A stretch of DNA of 64,000 nt, from NCBI GenBank assembly GCA_949775045.1, contig OX459097.1, positions 620,001 to 684,000 of the forward strand, written 5' to 3'. How positions within the stretch are numbered: position 1 is the first letter of the stretch; each line of letters begins with the position of its first letter. This stretch comes from Metridium senile. Taxonomy: Eukaryota; Cnidaria; Anthozoa; Actiniaria; Metridiidae. This document shows, piece after piece, positions 20,644-33,805 of this stretch. A program made the position numbers and the translations under genes. A model generated the notes under the pieces. The model did not search any database and was not told the origin of the DNA. It saw nothing but the letters and a program-made list of their open reading frames with translations.

Positions 20644-22580
20644 TTATTTTATTATATAAATTTCGATTAAAAATTGTTCAAAAATCGTTCAAAAAAGTCT
20701 GTTTGATTTCGAAAACTTACGACCGTGGTTTATACTCTCATAAACCACGCTTGTTTGGCCAATCAGAGCGCGCGTTAGAATCAATCTATATAATAATTCA
20801 ATTTATTTCAGTCAATAGACTAAATATGAACAAATCGGATTTGCCCGCACAAAAATAGAAAACTTTCGCAAAGGCATTATCTGTTTGGTTCATTTCAAAA
20901 GAGACCAACTTACAAGTAATAGTAGTAATGTTTACATCGAGGGATGCAAAAGGCAATTTGTAAAACGAGAGTGTCTAAAGAATGGAACTAAAGAAACTCA
21001 TCAGTAAAGAGCGCTAAACTATGCATCATTGTCATAAACGGCTTGCCCTACGTAAAGCAAAAGTGACAAGCATTTGTTGTATCTCGTATTTAGATTTAAT
21101 GTTGTTTTTATCTTCATTATTTCATCAAAAACGCTACACTCCTTTTGATATAAAGAGTTTTTTTACTTCCAAAATGTTATCAAACTGGATTTGTTTTGAG
21201 TCAGTATGTCAGCCTACGTAAGGTCAAATTGGAAATCATTCCAAATCAAATAACGTATGTTTTACTGATTTAAGAATATGTATTATAAGTTACAGAATTA
21301 ACAAACTAAACAACCTATAAAACAATTCGCAGAAAAAAATAAAGACGAAAACTTTAAGTTTGTTTATGAAATGAACGCTCTTGGATGCCAGTATAAATAG
21401 TAAGCACATATTGCGAGTTGTCAGTGCGGCATTTTATCTCGACTGTTTTACTGACTAGCTTCATGAACGTGCATGGAAAACCGATTTTAACGATTAACAA
21501 ATTGAAAGAGCTTGCACTTGTGATTATAAAGCTACATAATTTTTAGAATACTCTAGATAGATTACTTACTTTTGTACACGCTGGTTTGGTTACGGGCGAA
21601 CAACGGCATGCAAACTATATATGAAGTAACTTCGGTTACAACACAAAACGAACAAATCAAGACAACAATTCTAGCACAATAAACGTCTTTTAATGCTTAT
21701 TCAATACACCAATCAGGCTATGCAGTGTCCTACATCTTTTTCCTACAATGATCGTTATACAGCGACTACACTCTTGATGTTTTACAATACAGTTGTAAAC
21801 TACACAGAGAATATTTGCACTCGCAAAATAAACATAAAAGTTCATGATAATTTTTTTTTAAATATACTGATAGACTTACTAAAGATATAACTTGTAATTG
21901 ATTATGAATTGCGATTAATGATTTTATATTGATTTCATGGGTTCCCGTAGCTGTTTTTGTTTTTAGTTTCGACTCGAGCTGTTGATCTACAATATCCTTA
22001 CGTTCTTCTTCCATAGCACAATCGTCTCTTGATTCTTTTTTACCAACGGCTCTAAATCACTTTCAGACTTCTATCAAGTAGTTGATGATGTTGTTCCATA
22101 CTTTTTTTCGTCTTTTTTGCGTGGTGATGGTATAAAACTCGCATCAAAAGAGCACGCTACTTCATATAAATATTAGTAAGGAATGTATTGCGACCAGAAG
22201 CGTCTTGCGCATATGATGTCACACACTAAAATGTACAACCGCTGTACAGTATCAAGATCGAGTAATGGCGGACAAAATTTTAGCGTTTTTGACAGCAATT
22301 TTTAGGTGCAAAAAAGTTTTTTTTTTGCATAAATTTTCTGTAACTATCCTTTTTAGGCATATATTTAAGGATAGCATACTAAAAAAGTGCGAATTTTGCA
22401 CCTCGATTTCGTAAGACTAGCACTTTAAACTAAGCCAACTTCGCAGCATCTCACTTTCAATTTGAAATAACTAGTTTACTGTACTTAACCTATGAAGTAA
22501 CATCTACATCCTGCATCCACATAATCAAAGTATAGTAGTCACACGGACACACACAAAAACAATGGGTTTTTAAGTCTTAC

Positions 22581-22754
22581 TTTTACAGATTGGTTGGACT
22601 CCACTCCAAGTGTTGTTAGGTAAGCACCGTCTTTGTTCAGAACCAAACCTGATGTAACCAAGGTTACACGAGAAAAACACTTCACTGTTTACGCCGTACG
22701 AGATACCGACCTTGTTGCCATTCTCTGGTACGCCTGGGTCACCACATCCTCTAA
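22581..22754 (-). CDS. CCP (sushi) exon G, gene 2
   Basis: Same length, phase and splice ends as exon G of gene 1, with a Gly to Arg change near the start (VRGCGDPGVPENG). All four cysteines and the Trp are kept. Confidence 0.9.
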
Positions 22755-22976
22755 CTAAAACAAGAAAGAATATTAAAAGTATTATGAGAGTAGGTTTGAG
22801 GCCATATACTACTGTTTTTATTCAGATCTTGAGCTTTCGTTGGAAGAGAAAGTATTAACTATCATTACTTCCTTGTCGTCCATGTCATCTTTTCATGTGT
22901 ATGTTTCCTTCTGTTTTTAACTGCCTCGTTCCTTTCCCCCATTGAGTTTTCAAATATCCCTCTCATTTGTAGAGTT

Positions 22977-23068
22977 TTCCTTCCTTCCTTCCTTCCTTCC
23001 TTCCTTCCTTCCTTCCTTCCTTCCTTCCTTCCTTCCTTCCTTCCTTCCTTCCTTCCTTCCTTCCTTCT
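22977..23068. repeat. (CCTT)n microsatellite in F-G intron, gene 2
   Basis: About 23 units at the paralogous position to 917-1037. Confidence 0.95.
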
Positions 23069-23134
23069 ATCCCATGGCCGTGCACACACGGTGCAAGCAA
23101 TATACGTTATGTACCACCATAGAAACAAGCTTAC

Positions 23135-23311
23135 CTTCACACTTAAAAGGAATGATGTTCCAATTTCCCATGAAGCAAAGCGTTGATGGAATACCCACTT
23201 GATTGTAGCCTTTCTTACATTTAAACTTGACACGATCTCCTGTTGCGTACTTCACTTTCTTGTTTTCTATGTAAGCATTGGAAGGGATCCGTGGTTGACC
23301 ACAGTCAGGAA
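23135..23311 (-). CDS. CCP (sushi) exon F, gene 2
   Basis: The exon is 177 nt, phase 1-1, nearly identical to F of gene 1; differences include KYATGD for KYASGD and NQVGIP for NQEGIP. Cysteines and Trp are intact. Confidence 0.9.
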
Positions 23312-23344
23312 CTAAAAATAAACCATATTATTATTAAATATTTT

Positions 23345-24055
23345 ATCCATGATGATGTTGTTGATAATGATTCTAGTGGTGGTGGTGATGGTAATGATTC
23401 TAGTAGTGCTGATGATGTTGATGGTAATGATTCTAGTGGTGGTGGTGATGGTGATGGTAATGATTCTAGTGGTGATGGTGATGATTCTAGTGGTGATGGT
23501 GATGGTGATGGTAATGATGTTGGTAGTGGTGGTAATAATAATGATGCGGATATGGATGATTCTGATGACATCAATGATGATAATAATAGTGATGATAATG
23601 ATGTTGGTAGTGGTGGTAATCAATGATGATATCAATGGTGATATGGATGATACTCATGACATGAATGACGATAATGTTGATGATACGGATATTGACAATA
23701 CATGCATTATACGATGATAATGATTAGCATGATGGTCATGATGGTGGTGGTGGTGGTGTTAATAATGATGAAGATAGTGATGATGCTCATGACATGAATG
23801 ATGATAATGTTGATGATACGGATATTGACAATACATGTATTATACGATGATAATGATGGCGGTGATGGTGATGGTGGTGGTGTTAATAATGATGAAGATA
23901 TTGATGATGCTCATGACATGAATGATGATATTGTTGATGATAGGGGTATTGATAATTGACATTCACATACATAATGATGAGCATGATGGTCATGATAATA
24001 ATGATGATGATGATGATGATAGTGAGCATGATGATGAAGATGATATATGTCTACA
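23345..24055. repeat. GAT/GGT-rich imperfect repeats in D-F intron, gene 2
   Basis: The paralogous tract to 1300-2015, with different internal block copy numbers. Confidence 0.88.
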
Positions 24056-24076
24056 GTAATTATAATTAGTACGTAC

Positions 24077-24388
24077 GGCAGTTAGGAGCTGGTTTATCCC
24101 ATCGTTTCTTAGCAGTACATCTCTTTACTTTGTCATCATCTAAAGTAAATCCATCCTTACACCAGTAACGTATCGTAGCGTTATAACCCGTCGAGTTAAA
24201 CTCCATAAAACCATTCTTGATACTGGATGGTTCTCCACATGATAGTCCAGTCTCTACACAACTGTATCCACACTGACCATCACAAAGACATTTCTCGGTT
24301 TTACCACAACCACTGCCGTCAAATGGCGAACATTTTCTACTACACTTGGTACGAGAAGCACGGATAGTTGTTGGGCATGAGGAAGTAG
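24077..24388 (-). CDS. Composite WAP-like + CCP exon D, gene 2
   Basis: The exon is 312 nt, same splice ends as D of gene 1. The WAP-like part has SSCPTTIRASRTKC and GCGKTEKCLCDGQCGYSC; the CCP part is intact with sequons in FNSTGYNAT. Confidence 0.88.
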
Positions 24389-24844
24389 CTGGGTAAGTCA
24401 AAGTGTTAATAGATAGACGTAAGAGTTAGTTATTGAAAACAGAGGCCTTCATCATTTATAGTTCCCAATTCACATGGCTTTCAAATAAATACATCAATAG
24501 ATCGAACTGAAATATTACTGTAGTTTCAAAGAATAGTATTTTATCTCCTGAGAGTGTATATATTCACAGGGCTACATATTAATTAATGAGTTGTTTAATT
24601 CATCAACCCGTCTCTATCATATATTAATCATATCCATTTTGTAACTCACTAGCAAATCCTATAATCTGATTGGCTAAAACGTACGCAATTAAATCATTTA
24701 AAGCATGACTTGAGGGTGTTTAGTGATTACATGTCCCCTTAATAAGCCGAGGGAGGTTTTGTTGAAGTCCCGACATCGTCCAAACCTTTAACATCCATGA
24801 GACAAACAAACATAATAATAGTTATGAAAATTGTTATCAAATAC

Positions 24845-25024
24845 CTTTACATTCAAATTGAAATACCGTCCATCCTCCTGCTATACATATTCTCATTCCA
24901 CTGCCAACTTGTTTAAATCCCGTTTTACAGCCGAGTTGGATGCGCTCTCCAGTCGCATAAGCTGTCTTGATCATGGACTTGACATACGCACCAAATGGAA
25001 GATCAGGCACTTTACATGCAGGCA
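24845..25024 (-). CDS. CCP (sushi) exon C, gene 2
   Basis: The exon is 180 nt, phase 1-1, internal form with donor 'gtattt'. It reads [44 protein letters not shown]. An AACC array begins about 18 nt upstream of its acceptor. Confidence 0.9.
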
Positions 25025-25041
25025 CTATGAGAATAAAATAC

Positions 25042-25268
25042 AACCAACCAACCAACCAACCAACCAACCAACAAACCAACCAACCAACCAACCAACCAAC
25101 CAACCAACCAACCAACCAACCAACCAACCAACCAACCAACCAACCAACCAACCAACCAACCAACCAACCAACCAACCAACCAACCAACCAACCAACCAAC
25201 CAACCAACCAACCAACCAACCAACCAACCAACCAACCAACCAACCAACCAACCAACCAACCAACCAGC
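25042..25268. repeat. (AACC)n array close to exon C acceptor, gene 2
   Basis: About 56 units with one AAAC slip. It begins some 18 nt from exon C, whereas gene 1's array sits at the exon B end of the same intron. Confidence 0.95.
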
Positions 25269-25879
25269 CAACCAACAGCATATCAACCATCAAACCAACC
25301 CACAAACCCACAAACAGCACATCAACCATCAAACCAACCCACCAACCAACCAACCAACCAATCTATAATAAAACAACACACGCTATCAACCAGCCAACCA
25401 ACCTACAAAATGATGTAAACAATAAGACAAACTATTCGACCATCAAACCAGCCATTTTAACAAGCCTATTCTCTAACCACTCAACAAACCCACCAAACCA
25501 AACAACAAACCTACCCACCCACCCACCAACCCACCCACCCATCTAACCATCTACCCACCCACCAATGAGGCCAGCAACCAACCAACCAACCCACTCACCT
25601 ACCATTGAATCCAGCAACCAACCAACCATCCAACAACCAACCAATCAACCTACCCAACTAGCAAACAATCAACCACCAAAACACCAACCAACTAACTAAC
25701 CAATTTACTTACCTACCAACCGACCTACCAACCAACCATCCAACAACCAACCAACAAACTAAGCAACAGCTGGACTGAGCAACTAACCACTCGACCAATC
25801 AACTAATTCGTCAACCCACCAATCAACCCACCAATCAACCCACCCATCAACCCACCCATCAACCCACCAACCCACCAAC

Positions 25880-26122
25880 CCACCAACCCACCAACCCACC
25901 ATCCAACCCACCATCCAACCCACCAACCAACCAACCAACCAACCAACCAACCAACCAACCAACCAACCAACCAACCAACCAACCAACCAACCAACCAACC
26001 CACCATCCAACCAACCAACCAACCAACCAACCAACCAACCATCCAACCAACCAACCAACCAACCAACCAACCAACCAACCAACCAACCAACCAACCAACC
26101 AACCAACCAACCAACCAACCAA

Positions 26123-26189
<67 letters not shown>

Positions 26190-26280
26190 ACCAACCAACT
26201 AACCAACCAACCATCCAACCAACCAACAGAGCAACCAACCAACCAACCATTGAACCAATCAACCCCCAACCAACCAATAT
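25880..26280. repeat. (AACC)n / (AGCC)n / CCCA composite array near exon B, gene 2
   Basis: Perfect AACC runs broken by CCATCC and CCCACC variants, with an internal 16-unit (CCAG)n run at about 26122-26188. It ends about 28 nt from exon B. Confidence 0.93.
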
Positions 26281-26307
26281 ACCCAACCAACCAACATAAC
26301 TACTTAC

Positions 26308-26478
26308 TGCAAGTTGGTCCAACACCATCCCATCGTCCTTTAGCAGTACATCGTTTCTTTGGTGAACCATTCAATGTGAAGCCGTCATCACATGTGTATG
26401 TTGTTACATCGTTAAACTTGTTTCCAGTTGATGTAAATTTGGCGTTACGGACTTTGGGAGGCGATCTGCACGTAAGAC
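26308..26478 (-). CDS. CCP (sushi) exon B, gene 2
   Basis: The exon is 171 nt, phase 1-1, with the same splice ends as B of gene 1. All four cysteines are conserved; the Asn before GFTL is replaced (TCDDGF). Confidence 0.9.
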
Positions 26479-26681
26479 CTGTATCAATGACAAGGAGGCG
26501 ATAGTTACACCATAACCTTATTCGTTGTCATCATCATCATTATGATATAACTATCATCATCAACATTAATGTCATCATGCATTGCTATCAGTATTATGAA
26601 TTATCGTCGTCAAAGTTAACATCATCCGATCATCATCAATCATCATATCCATCATCATCATGGACGTCAAGTAGTCTTCAC

Positions 26682-26807
26682 CTTTTTTCACACAGCTTAG
26701 ACCACAGTTACCGTCACATTCACAGTACGAATCAGCAGGACAGCCAGAGCCTTGTGGGCAAGCTTTGGTACAAGACGCTCTTGACCCACGACTCTTGCAT
26801 ACCTGAC
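26682..26807 (-). CDS. WAP-like exon E, gene 2
   Basis: The exon is 126 nt, phase 1-1, eight cysteines in the same spacing as gene 1 (CKSRGSRASCTKAC, GCPADSYCECDGNCGLSC). Confidence 0.85.
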
Positions 26808-28612
26808 CTAAAGGTAATGACCATTAGTTTATTATAGAGCAAAATGCAGTTAAACCATGAAATGCAATCTAAGAAAGTACTAACAATGTGACTATTTTGT
26901 CACTATCGCTCAACCAGAACATCTTGAGACAAAAGAGTAATACACAAGAAACCCCATTATCCTTTGTCTTATTATTTATTCTGGGTGAATAGTAGAGTTC
27001 AAACACTAAAAGTGTGCAATACGTTGTACTATTTACCACTAAATAGTGTTGATTAAACAATACAGAACAAAAGAATTTGCATAATTTAGCAGTATTTAGT
27101 GGTATTTATGTTGCACAATTTTAGTTTTTGTACTCTAGCAACAATTAGTCACTAAATAGTGACTATTTGTTAGAATTTACTTGGTATTATTTCATGGTTT
27201 AACTGCATTTGCTCTACTTGGTATTTATTTTTTATTTATAATGATATTTTAACAGCATGCTCATTTACTTTAGTGATTTTCAAGAAGGTCCTGTAAACTA
27301 ATTTTTATGCATCATATGATGAAGTTAAAAAGTAGAAGGCAAATTATCGATACGAAATGAGAAAAAAATACAATTATGCAAAAATGTAAAAATTAAATAG
27401 CATACTTAAATAGCTCATTCAGAAAAAAGACTTAAATTGGGAAATTTTTGAAGATTGTTGAAGTATTTCTCTCAGTCTAACTCTTTTACTCCGACGAAGG
27501 GCTAAAGCTCGAAACGTAGTAAAGTTAAGTAAACCGGGATTTTTTACGGTGTTACAAATTTCATTATATTTCCAATCGTTTATGTCAAACATTTAGTTCT
27601 CTCTCGATCTGTTTCATGTCAGAATGGGGACCTCTTGTCATCGCCTAATTGATATCGATTTTATATCAATTGGGTTTCCGCTATCGATTTGATCGGATCT
27701 TTGTCCGTGTACCAGTCTTCATAATTCAATAGAAACAACAAAAGACCACAATTAAACAATGAATGAAGCTATCAAAGAATATATTACACAGAGAAGAACT
27801 CATTTTATCGGTAAAATTTACCCACAGTTATTCAATTTGAAATATCAGAGATTTTAATAGTAGTTACAAAAGTATAACTGTTAGTGTTAGTGAAGCTGTT
27901 AGTGACGATATTTTATATTTTTTTGTAAGAAAAATTGGTCCGAGGAAGGAAAACATCGTTTAGATCCATGCAAGTTTTGGATAAAAAAACGAGAATTTTT
28001 CAACAATATTTTGACATATAAAAGTCGAAATATTGTTGAAAATTATTGTTTTTTCATCCAAAACTTGAAACGAAACGATGTTTTCCTTCCTCGGACTTAT
28101 CTTTCTTATGATTTCTATCCCTCATGCAGTAAAATATTCAGTACAGGATGTAATCTTAGCATGAAATGTGCACGTTTTGTCCTCTTGAACTCTCATCAGC
28201 AGAAATGGATAATGATACAGACAGCGAGCATGATGTCAAAATCCATCGAGTTGTATTTCCCAAGAAACACAGATGGAGTTATTATTTGTATTCCGATTGG
28301 AATAACCCAGTTGACAGTATAATCAATAATATAGCAGATCGTCCAGTACCGTTATAAAATAAACAATTAACAATAAAATAAAGACTTCTAATAAAAGTGT
28401 TATAATACCAACAATAAATATCTTTATCTATAAACCAATGTCGATGTATTTCAAGGTATAGTTTCACTAACGTTAAAAGTCTTCCAGTACAGCGAATAGT
28501 AGTTCTTGTTCAAGATGAAAATCGTCTTGACATAACAAAATGTTTACAGTATCTTTATTGAGTGACACCTAAAACCGTACAATGTTATCGTCAAATTATA
28601 CATCAAACTTAC

Positions 28613-28682
28613 CGTTTACTGTAAGGAATAAGTGAACAGTAATAGAGACATACAATATATGCTTCAACATGATGTAAACCAT
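28613..28682 (-). CDS. Signal-peptide exon and start codon, gene 2
   Basis: The coding sequence matches gene 1's exon (MVYIMLKHILYVSITVHLFL then TVN), with donor 'gtaagt' and phase 1. The start codon is at 28682..28680. Confidence 0.82.
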
Positions 28683-30099
28683 GTCATTGGCAGCACAACT
28701 TATCGATACAAGACCAAGAATATCTTTCTAAACGTCGTTCCTTCCTGAGTAGTTTGCCCTATAATATTCAACCCTTCTCGTATTTCATATGCGTGCAAGC
28801 AGTGGTATCTCTTGTGGCTGTCATCACCTATCTACGCCACGACTTACGTTTAATTACGCGGGGGGAAGAGGATCGAAATATTAACGTCTGTTTTTTCAGA
28901 CTACAGTTTTTAATGTCAGGCTGAATTCCGTCATGCATTAAGCACAGGTAGAACTTGCAATCCGTTATCATCTTTGTAAAAAAAAGTTATAATTAAAATC
29001 CATGGTATAATTAAAGTAAATATTATATAGGCACAGCGCAAAAAGAACCCTGCTTACTTGTGTTTTGAGCATAAGTCATTCGCCGAAGCTGCAAGCGATG
29101 AAATGATTAAACAATGCAAATTCAGATGGTGCACCAACGTATAGCATATTTCCGTTGTTCTTGTTTGTATTGTTTTCTTTGTCATATTTATTTTTGCCCC
29201 AGTACAATAACGACAATAACATTCCATCGCGAGTTCCATGATTTTAGTGTACATCGGTGAACATACAAGGATTGTAAAAACGTGTTGGTCGGTTGTAGTT
29301 TTATTATTCTGTGAGGAATCCTGTACATACACCCGGCGTAGTCAATCGAACGTTCGGCAATCGAACTCAATCGAACATCAATCGTTCGATTGATTGTCGA
29401 TTGGTTCGGCAATCGGACACAATCGAATTCACAGTAAAATTTTAGCAATCGAACACAATCGAACGTTCGGAAATCGAACAATAAGGCAATCAAACGTTCG
29501 GAAATCGAGTAATAAGGCAATCGAACATCATCGAACGTTCGGAAATCGAACAATAAGGCAATCGAACATAATCGAACGGTGATTTTTCTGACGTAAAATG
29601 TTAGAAAGCTTGACAGGTACTAAAAATAAGGAAATTGAAGGAAGGAAACCCGAAAGATATGACGGCAGTCTGCTAAGAGAGGTGCTTATCATCGAAATGG
29701 GGGTAACATTTAAGGAAAAATACTCTAACAGCTCGATAACGATAAAAGCAATCCCATTTTACAATCAACAATTTTTAACTTTTCAGGTTGGGGACAAAAA
29801 AGGGGAACGCCACTGACTTTTCATCAGAGATATTTCTTTAGCTTTTGTCATGCAGATTTGAGCCTTAAACGTAAAATGGTGCTACTAGCATTACTTCTCT
29901 TTTTATTGTTTTTGATGAACGGTCACCACACTAATAGTCTTGCTGTCATCCGTATCCCGGGTATACAAGAACTATTACTGATGCCATATTTATTTTTTAT
30001 AGAATCTTTTTATATAGTTATGGTTTTGTTAGCTGCGTTTGTAGCTAAATTACTTTATATTCTAACTGCTGTGGCATGTGTTAGCCTAATGGCTGTAGA

Positions 30100-30401
30100 A
30101 GGCCTAGTCTGGGACCTAAACTCGCCTTAACTCGCAGCGAGTTTAGGCGAGTTAAGGCGAGTTAAGGGAAAATCAAAATTTCAATGCTGCGAGTTAAGGC
30201 GAGTTAAGGCGAGTTAAGGAAAAATCCCATAATTTGGAGTGACACTAAAAGAACATGACTTAAATGTGTATATTTCAGCTTTGTGAGATGAGGTTAAGGC
30301 AATTCCCTGTGCATTATGACATTGAGTAATTTACTGCGAGCTTGTGCGAGTTTGTGCGAGTTTGTGCGAGTTAAGGCGAGTTAAGGTCCCAGACTAGGCC
30401 T
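30100..30401. mobile_element. 302-bp MITE with perfect 18-bp TIRs, upstream of gene 2
   Basis: TIR 'aggcctagtctgggacct' at 30100-30117 is perfectly inverted at 30384-30401. The 7-bp target duplication 'ctgtaga' flanks both sides, and gene 1's paralogous site (about 8213-8222) has one 'ctgtaga'. The interior consists of repeated 'gcgagttaaggcgagtt' in both orientations. Confidence 0.93.
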
Positions 30402-30876
30402 CTGTAGAGTGGACATTCTGGACACAGCAAGCCTCCCTTGTATCATTGTCACTGTAACAAATGTAAATTCTGACAACCGCTTAAATTACGGCAATTTTCA
30501 TTTTATATGCGAACTCTGACCTTCAACAAGAAGATCTCTGAAAACTTTATATGACATATTTTGGCGATTTGAAAGTTGTAAAGTAAATATAATCTTTGTA
30601 TAGGTTAGACTTTCGAATTAGTTAGATAAACCGGGCAAAAATCACTGGTTGTTTTGATATCCGCGTTCGCATAATTTGAAAATCGCTGTCGTTACTGTTC
30701 ATTTTTGATTTTAAATATTGCCAAAATATAAATGAGCTTTATTCGTTGAGGCTAATAAAACGATGAAAACATTGTTGACTGTTGACTTACGCTCTTTGGT
30801 GCCTTATTTACGTTATCTAGCGACCGAATATACTTACCGAACACAATCGAACAATCCAATCGATTGTTCGATTGGT

Positions 30877-31584
30877 AAAGCCCCGTGCAAACGCACGCAA
30901 CATTGTTGGCCAACATCACGCAACATTGTTGGGCCCAACATGTTGCGAGCGTTTGCACACCATGTTGCGTGTTGCTGCGTGTTGCTGCAACATGTTGGAT
31001 GTTGTTGGATGTTGTTGGATGAAGTTTGAAACTGGTCAAACTTCAGAGCCAACAAGTCCCAACATTTCTTTTGTTTCGCGGTCATCGAAGCGTAGCCCAA
31101 CAGTGTTGCGTTCGTTTGCACAGCACATCCAACAATGTTGCGCTGGTGGCCCATCGTTGTAATAGGGAAATATCAGCAAAATCAAACTAATATGGAGCTT
31201 TTCCATAAAAAAATACAATAAAAAATTCAAAAAAATTTTAAGACAAAAAAAAAATAAAAAGAAAAATTCAAAAGAAAAATATGTATCGCTTAGAAAAAGC
31301 AAATATAAACAAATAAAATAAAAAAAAAAACATTAAAAACGACATGAAATTCAACAGTGAGCAAGATAGTCACCCATTATTCAACATGGCGCCCCAACAA
31401 GCAGTGGTTTGTAGGGAGTTGTGGGTATTTGTGTCCCAGAATCCTTTGTATTATCACCGGAGCGCCCAACATGTTGGGACTTGTTGCGAGCGTTTGCACA
31501 CACCCTCCAACATCGCGAAAAAATCACACAACAATGTTGGCCCAACAATGTTGGATGTTGTTGCGTGCGTTTGCACGGGCCTTT
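30877..31584. mobile_element. 708-bp element with CGTGCAAACGCACGCAACA ends
   Basis: Left end 'aaagccccgtgcaaacgcac' and right end 'gtgcgtttgcacgggccttt' are inverted; interior motifs CAACATGTTGG and CAACATTGTTGG recur in both orientations. It is inserted inside a CAATCGAAC cluster. It has no protein frame I trust; the spelled-out frames follow the repeat. Confidence 0.85.
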
Positions 31585-32654
31585 AGTGTTCGATTGTGTT
31601 CGGCAATCGAACTCACAGTAAACTTCAATTCGTGTTCGATTGTGTCCGATTGCCGAACCAATCGGCAACCAATCGAACGATTGGCGTTCGATTTTGTTCG
31701 ATTGTTTTTTCGTTCGGTAACGTTCGATTGACTACGCCGGGTATACGTACAGGACCAAAGTGATCCGGGACCCGAAGTGATCACCAAAACTGTTGTTATT
31801 GTACCCGAAATGATCCCGAGAGAGGACCGGATCTGATCCCCGTATATTCTACGGAGTGGACTTACTTGTTGAAATAGTTGGCACTAAATATTTTATTTAT
31901 TTATGTTATTATATATTATACTCCCTTTCCGAGAAACTTTGTCACCCGTGAAGTGAAAAGCCTACAAGTTAATAGCGCAGGGGACTATGGGTAACCGGAT
32001 ATATTTACTTTATTAGAACGCAGGGATTTCATTGAGAAATAGCGGTTTTGACTTATTAGATAGATAGATAGATAAATAGATCGTTTATTTAAATAACTAC
32101 ACCTAGCAGCCAAAAGCTGAATTACGTGGTAAAATACAATGTCATATATATATATATACTAACTATAATAAATATAATTTATAAAATTCGATAGATATTA
32201 TTAGACAACAAGAAAGGCGTACCGAATGCACATTTAGTTTTTGAACTGATCCATGATCCTTTGCGCCACTAGCTTGTGTGCTTTTCACGGGTGACAAACT
32301 TTCTCGGAAATGGTGTATAAAGAACGCTGATAAAAATCGTGATTCCACTTGACTTGAAGTCGGTTCAGTTGTGACGTCAAGGGTGTGTTGAGAGGACCGG
32401 TAACTCGAAAAGGCGCTGCTTATTAACACGATTTACATTCCTCACATTCCTAGATGAGATACAAATAAACACGATATGTTTTTAACATGGAGGGCTGGAA
32501 GGGGCAAAGAGGAGATAAAGGGGGTGAGTTAAAGGGGGTGAAACTAGGGGTTGGTGTGAGAGAGAAAAGAAAAACGGGAAAAGAAAATCAAGATCTAACT
32601 AAGTGGACTAACGACTGAGTAGAAATTTGTAACACCGTAAAAAATGTTGACTTA

Positions 32655-32905
32655 ACTTACGGTGTTACAAATTTCATTATATTACCTATCGTTTATACCA
32701 AACACCGACGCAGCCTATACTAGTTTACTCGCTAGTCTCCATTTCTATTTTTTACGGTGTTACAAATGTCATTCTATTACCTATCGTTTATATCAAACAC
32801 CTACGCAGCCTATACTAGTTTACTCGCTAGTTTCTATTTCTATTTTTTTACAGTGTTACAAATTTCATTCTAGTACCTATCGTTTATGTCAAACACCGAC
32901 GCAGT
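32655..32905. repeat. 96-bp tandem repeat built on the ACGGTGTTACAAATT family
   Basis: About 2.6 copies with 'acggtgttacaaat' at about 32659, 32754 and 32850, each followed by ATTCATT..CCTATCGTTTAT and GACGCAGCCTATACTAG or close variants. Confidence 0.85.
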
Positions 32906-33401
32906 CTATACATACACTATATTATTATTTTATCAAAATATTTCATCTATGATGATGTTGGAGGTAATTAATGATGATAATGGGTGTGATAATAATAATG
33001 TCAATCATATTGGACAATCTTATTTTTATTTGCAGCAACTTACTATAACTATCTTACATAATATTATAATAATAATAAAAAAAAACAATATTTGAGACTC
33101 AGAAATATCTTCTAGCATAACACAAGTGTTAAAACTAACCGGGGAGACATGTTAGACCATTACGGCTCTTTTTAAACAGGTTTATGCACAGGTAGCCCAA
33201 GCTCACTATCTGTGGTCTTATAAGGCTTATATGGGAGAATATACGCCGATTTTTAAAATATACAAAATTTGTATAAATAATAAAAATAAACGTTCTTACT
33301 TGTTTCTTGTGTTGTACTTTGACTCCCTGTTAAGTTTCAGGCCATTTGGGGCAGTTTTGAGCGAGTAGGGGAAAATTTTCTCCCCCTTGACAAGAAATTA
33401 T

Positions 33402-33570
33402 TGACACTTTATAGTGAGTAAACCAACTCTATAGTGAGTAAACCCAACTCTATAGTGAGTAAAAGTGAGGTTAAACTCAATATATTGAGTAAATAATTTG
33501 TACTCAATGGCACATCTACATTTATGTTTACTCTTAATAATAAGTTGGGTTTACTCACTATAAAGTGTCA
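33402..33570. mobile_element. Small MITE-like inverted repeat downstream of gene 3
   Basis: 'tgacactttatagtgagtaa' is inverted as 'ttactcactataaagtgtca'. The unit 'aactctatagtgagtaaa' is repeated twice within the left arm. Confidence 0.88.
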
Positions 33571-33805
33571 TCCTGAATGCATGATTAACTCAATATACTG
33601 AGTTGTACCTACTCAGCCGTTTTTGCAGTGTGTAGATCATAAATGGAGCGCTGAATTACACTTAGGTTATCAATCAGAAATAATAATTTTCATTACAGAT
33701 ATCACCAGGCTACGGTGGTTAAAGACAAAATATATATCGAGATAATCCAGCTATGGTTATTTAGCACGGCTTTGTAACTCAGAGAAACCGAATTAAAGAG
33801 ACCTA

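Larger units (their letters stand above)
19258..22468. mobile_element. 3.2-kb insertion in G-A intron of gene 2, non-coding
   Basis: The gene 1 intron joins 'gatttagttttt' to 'actgtactt' directly; gene 2 has about 3.2 kb between. The block contains a 92-bp tandem repeat, T-rich sequence, a hairpin MITE and an inner inverted pair 'agtgctagtcttacga' (about 20073 and 22410). No convincing protein frame was found. It may be one composite or several nested elements. Confidence 0.7.
9814..28682 (-). other. Gene model 2: secreted WAP-CCP protein, complete
   Basis: Exons run 28682..28613 (signal), 26807..26682 (E), 26478..26308 (B), 25024..24845 (C), 24388..24077 (D), 23311..23135 (F), 22754..22581 (G), 17774..17604 (A), 16668..16495 (H) and 10007..9814 (terminal C with stop). 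This gives a signal peptide, two WAP-like domains and eight CCPs. A truncated B exon near 10.45 kb has lost its acceptor and should be skipped; because neighbours are all phase 1, H can splice directly to terminal C. The G-A intron is stretched from about 440 bp (gene 1) to 4.8 kb by two insertions, and the H-C intron holds a decayed transposon between two hexamer arrays. The junction H to terminal C is the least certain part; the 3' end could also lie elsewhere. Confidence 0.7.

Noticed and set aside
30752..31787. Several overlapping frames on both strands of about 60-124 aa
   Set aside because: They follow the inverted CAACATGTTGG and CAATCGAAC repeats of a non-autonomous element.
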